Shown here one piece after another: positions 62,450-64,000 of a DNA stretch of 64,000 nt. Every line of letters starts with the position of its first letter. The first letter of the stretch is position 1. This stretch comes from Sulfidibacter corallicola (GTDB lineage: Bacteria; Acidobacteriota; Holophagae; Acanthopleuribacterales; Acanthopleuribacteraceae). The position numbers and the translations under genes were made by a program. The stretch lies in the NCBI RefSeq assembly GCF_017498545.1, contig NZ_CP071793.1:4861001-4925000 (forward strand). Direction: 5' to 3'. A model generated the notes under the pieces. It had not been told where the DNA came from. It ran no database searches and saw only the letters and a list, made by a program, of their open reading frames with translations.

Positions 62450-62966
62450 ATGGCAAAAACCTGGTTTCCAAGAGTTGTCACGGCCTCTCATTATAGGCAT
62501 CCCGTGTCAACGGATAAACCCAAAGCGCGCGATGTCCGGTGAAGTACCTCGACAAAACCGGCCGAATCACCTTCAAAAACCCAACGATTCAAAGGAACTC
62601 CCTTGCAAATTTTTTCCGCTTCCCACATCTCAAATCTGAAAAAAGGCTCTTTCCATAACCCACTAAATATCTAATTTTAAATGAGTTATAACGAAAACCT
62701 ATCGAATGTTCCACATGGAACCATGCATATTTCACAGCTCGAAATCCACCAACATCCCGGTCCGGATGTTCGGCTCGAACTGGAATTGAGACCGGGAAAA
62801 TCTATTTGCCGATTTGCCGTGCTAGGATGGATTCATCCGCAATGGACGGACTGCAAATCCCTTTACCAACCCATTCAGCTCGCGAAATCGCGTGTCGCAG
62901 CATCTCTCGTTCCCGGAAGGCCGCCGGCCTTTCCGATGTAATACGAACTCACCTGGTTGGCCCTTC
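62450..62966. other. Gap of 517 bp between divergent sigma54 regulators
   Basis: No gene supported. The 62640-62700 part is AT-rich, and the third copy of GTTCCACATGGAAC lies at 62708. No sigma54 promoter was found for either regulator, so both are probably read by the vegetative sigma factor. Confidence 0.45.
62708..62721. repeat. GTTCCACATGGAAC near-palindrome, copy 3 (intergenic)
   Basis: Third exact copy, 246 bp before the PAS-sigma54 activator start, extended by TG before and C after. Confidence 0.5.
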
Positions 62967-64000
62967 ATGACGAGAAAAGTCACATCACGTTCGGTTGTCG
63001 AAACCCAGTCTCCCGATTACCTGGAGACCTTCGCGAGGCTCGATCCGGAATCGGCCTACTTTGCCGTCAACGGCAATCAGATCATCACTTTCTGGAGCGA
63101 CGGTGCCGAAACCCTGCTCGGGTACGGTGCCGAAGAAGTGCTGGGCAAACATTGCTCCCAGGCGATTCGCTGTGTTACCTGCTCCAAAGGATGCGGTCTC
63201 AAAGAGTACACCAACGTCAGCAAACTGAATCTCTCCCACTACCGAAAGGACGGCAGCGAGATTCTGGTTCAAAAGAGCGCTTCCGCGTTTTTCGGCAACG
63301 AGCAGGGATTTCAAGGTGGCATCGAGGTTTTGAAACCTCTGGAACGACCGGAACCGCCTTTGGAGCGATCGCGCAGTTTGGTGGATTTCCATGGCATTCT
63401 CACTGCCGATGCCCAGTTCCTGAACATGCTCACCGGCCTGCGCCACGTAGCCCACACCGGAGTCAACGTACTCATCCGCGGAGAAAGCGGTACCGGCAAG
63501 GAATTGGTCGCCAAGGCGCTTCACGCCATGAGTCCCAGGGCCAGGCGTGCCTTCGTGCCGATCAACTGCGGCACCCTGAGTCGCGAATTCTTGCAAAGCG
63601 AGCTGTTCGGCCACCGACGCGGCGCCTTCACCGGGGCGATCAGCGATAAAAAAGGCCTGCTGGCCGAAGCCGATCACGGCACCTTGTTTCTCGACGAGGT
63701 GGCCGAACTCCCATTCGAAGTCCAAGCCATGCTGCTGCGCGTGGTTCAAGACCAGCGCTACCGCAGCCTGGGTGACAGTCGCGACCGTTCCACCGATGTG
63801 CGGTTCATCAGTGCCACCCACGTCTCTCTCAGGCAAGCGGTCAAGGAGAAACGGTTTCGCGAAGACCTCATGTTCCGACTGCGGGTGGTTCCGCTGTTCC
63901 TACCTCCCTTGCGCGACCGAAAAATCGATATTCCACTGCTCTGGCAACATTTCCTTCTCAAATCCTGTCAACGCCACGGATTGCCGCAACCCAGTTCTCC
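62967..64000 (+). CDS. PAS-domain sigma54 activator (runs off the window)
   Basis: The 344 residues present start MTRKVTSRSVVETQSPDYLE. A PAS domain (about 25-120) contains cysteines at 63, 69, 72 and 76 (CSQAIRCVTCSKGC), a cluster found in PAS domains of some sigma54 regulators. The AAA+ domain follows with Walker A GESGTGK (172-178), an intact GAFTGA (219-224) and LFLDEVAELP. No receiver domain, so the PAS probably senses the signal directly, perhaps redox or metal. The DNA-binding part is beyond the edge. A second candidate activator for the sigma54 promoters found here. Confidence 0.88.
   Translation, partial: MTRKVTSRSVVETQSPDYLETFARLDPESAYFAVNGNQIITFWSDGAETLLGYGAEEVLGKHCSQAIRCVTCSKGCGLKEYTNVSKLNLSHYRKDGSEILVQKSASAFFGNEQGFQGGIEVLKPLERPEPPLERSRSLVDFHGILTADAQFLNMLTGLRHVAHTGVNVLIRGESGTGKELVAKALHAMSPRARRAFVPINCGTLSREFLQSELFGHRRGAFTGAISDKKGLLAEADHGTLFLDEVAELPFEVQAMLLRVVQDQRYRSLGDSRDRSTDVRFISATHVSLRQAVKEKRFREDLMFRLRVVPLFLPPLRDRKIDIPLLWQHFLLKSCQRHGLPQPSS

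Overview
The window is a chromosomal segment from a Gram-negative, respiring bacterium with moderately high GC. The outer-membrane side is indicated by a TonB-dependent receptor, a MauG-type dihaem peroxidase, exported beta-propellers and an FixI/cbb3 oxidase locus. The mix of gene types (GatCA, fused CcoNO, Ser/Thr kinase-FGE fusion, zinc-ribbon HDOD protein, dockerin-like tails, sigma54 activators) would fit an Acidobacteriota (Holophagae-like) or deltaproteobacterial-type genome. That assignment is inference from gene content only. No rRNA, tRNA, phage, IS element or CRISPR array was seen.

Layout. 1-5.9 kb: the start of ppsA (minus strand) lies opposite an acs-pdhA-pdhB-E2-ACP operon (plus). 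The intergenic region holds two divergent sigma54 (-24/-12) promoters and a perfect 9-2-9 palindrome. 6.1-8.2 kb: ECF sigma/anti-sigma pair and an unknown protein. 8.3-15.1 kb: surface-sugar locus (SpsF-SpsG fusion, GH57-like enzyme, NeuB-type synthase, Zn-ribbon methyltransferase). 15.2-17.8 kb: radC, gatA, gatC. 18-19.6 kb: two paralogous small secreted proteins around a 67-residue protein. 20.1-27.2 kb: glpK, a STAND-type ATPase with TPRs, a SpoU/TrmH methylase, an hsp20 pair, msrB. 27.4-30.4 kb: a small His/Cys-rich protein and a TonB receptor with two long His/Asp/Glu loops (metal uptake, zinc likely). 30.7-35.2 kb: kinase-FGE protein and alkylation repair (Ada-AlkA fusion, Ogt). 35.4-42.6 kb: exported NHL propeller, YtkA-like protein, dihaem peroxidase and two paralogous choice-of-anchor-B/dockerin-like proteins. 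43.4-47.3 kb: Sir2 deacylase, MshEN-PilB/GspE ATPase, zinc-ribbon HDOD protein. 47.4-48.65 kb: noncoding tandem and palindromic repeats. 48.7-58.5 kb: universal stress proteins and a complete cbb3 oxidase assembly locus (ccoI-S-NO-Q-P-G-H and a SafE-like transporter). 58.7-64 kb: another UspA, an Hsp20, a CheY-like receiver, an NtrC-type regulator and the start of a PAS-sigma54 activator.

How it fits together. The two ends look like parts of one low-oxygen/energy-stress programme: cbb3 oxidase, Usp proteins and Hsp20 on the right; PEP synthase, acetyl-CoA ligase and an E1/E2 complex with its own ACP on the left. Sigma54 promoters occur in divergent pairs at both ends (ppsA/acs and usp/hsp20), each with a TTGGGGAA-type element between them, and two sigma54 activators sit at the right edge. 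The strongest candidate for something undescribed is this sigma54 regulon together with the ACP-containing 2-oxoacid dehydrogenase operon. Secondary candidates are the covarying palindromic repeats and the STAND-TPR ATPase.
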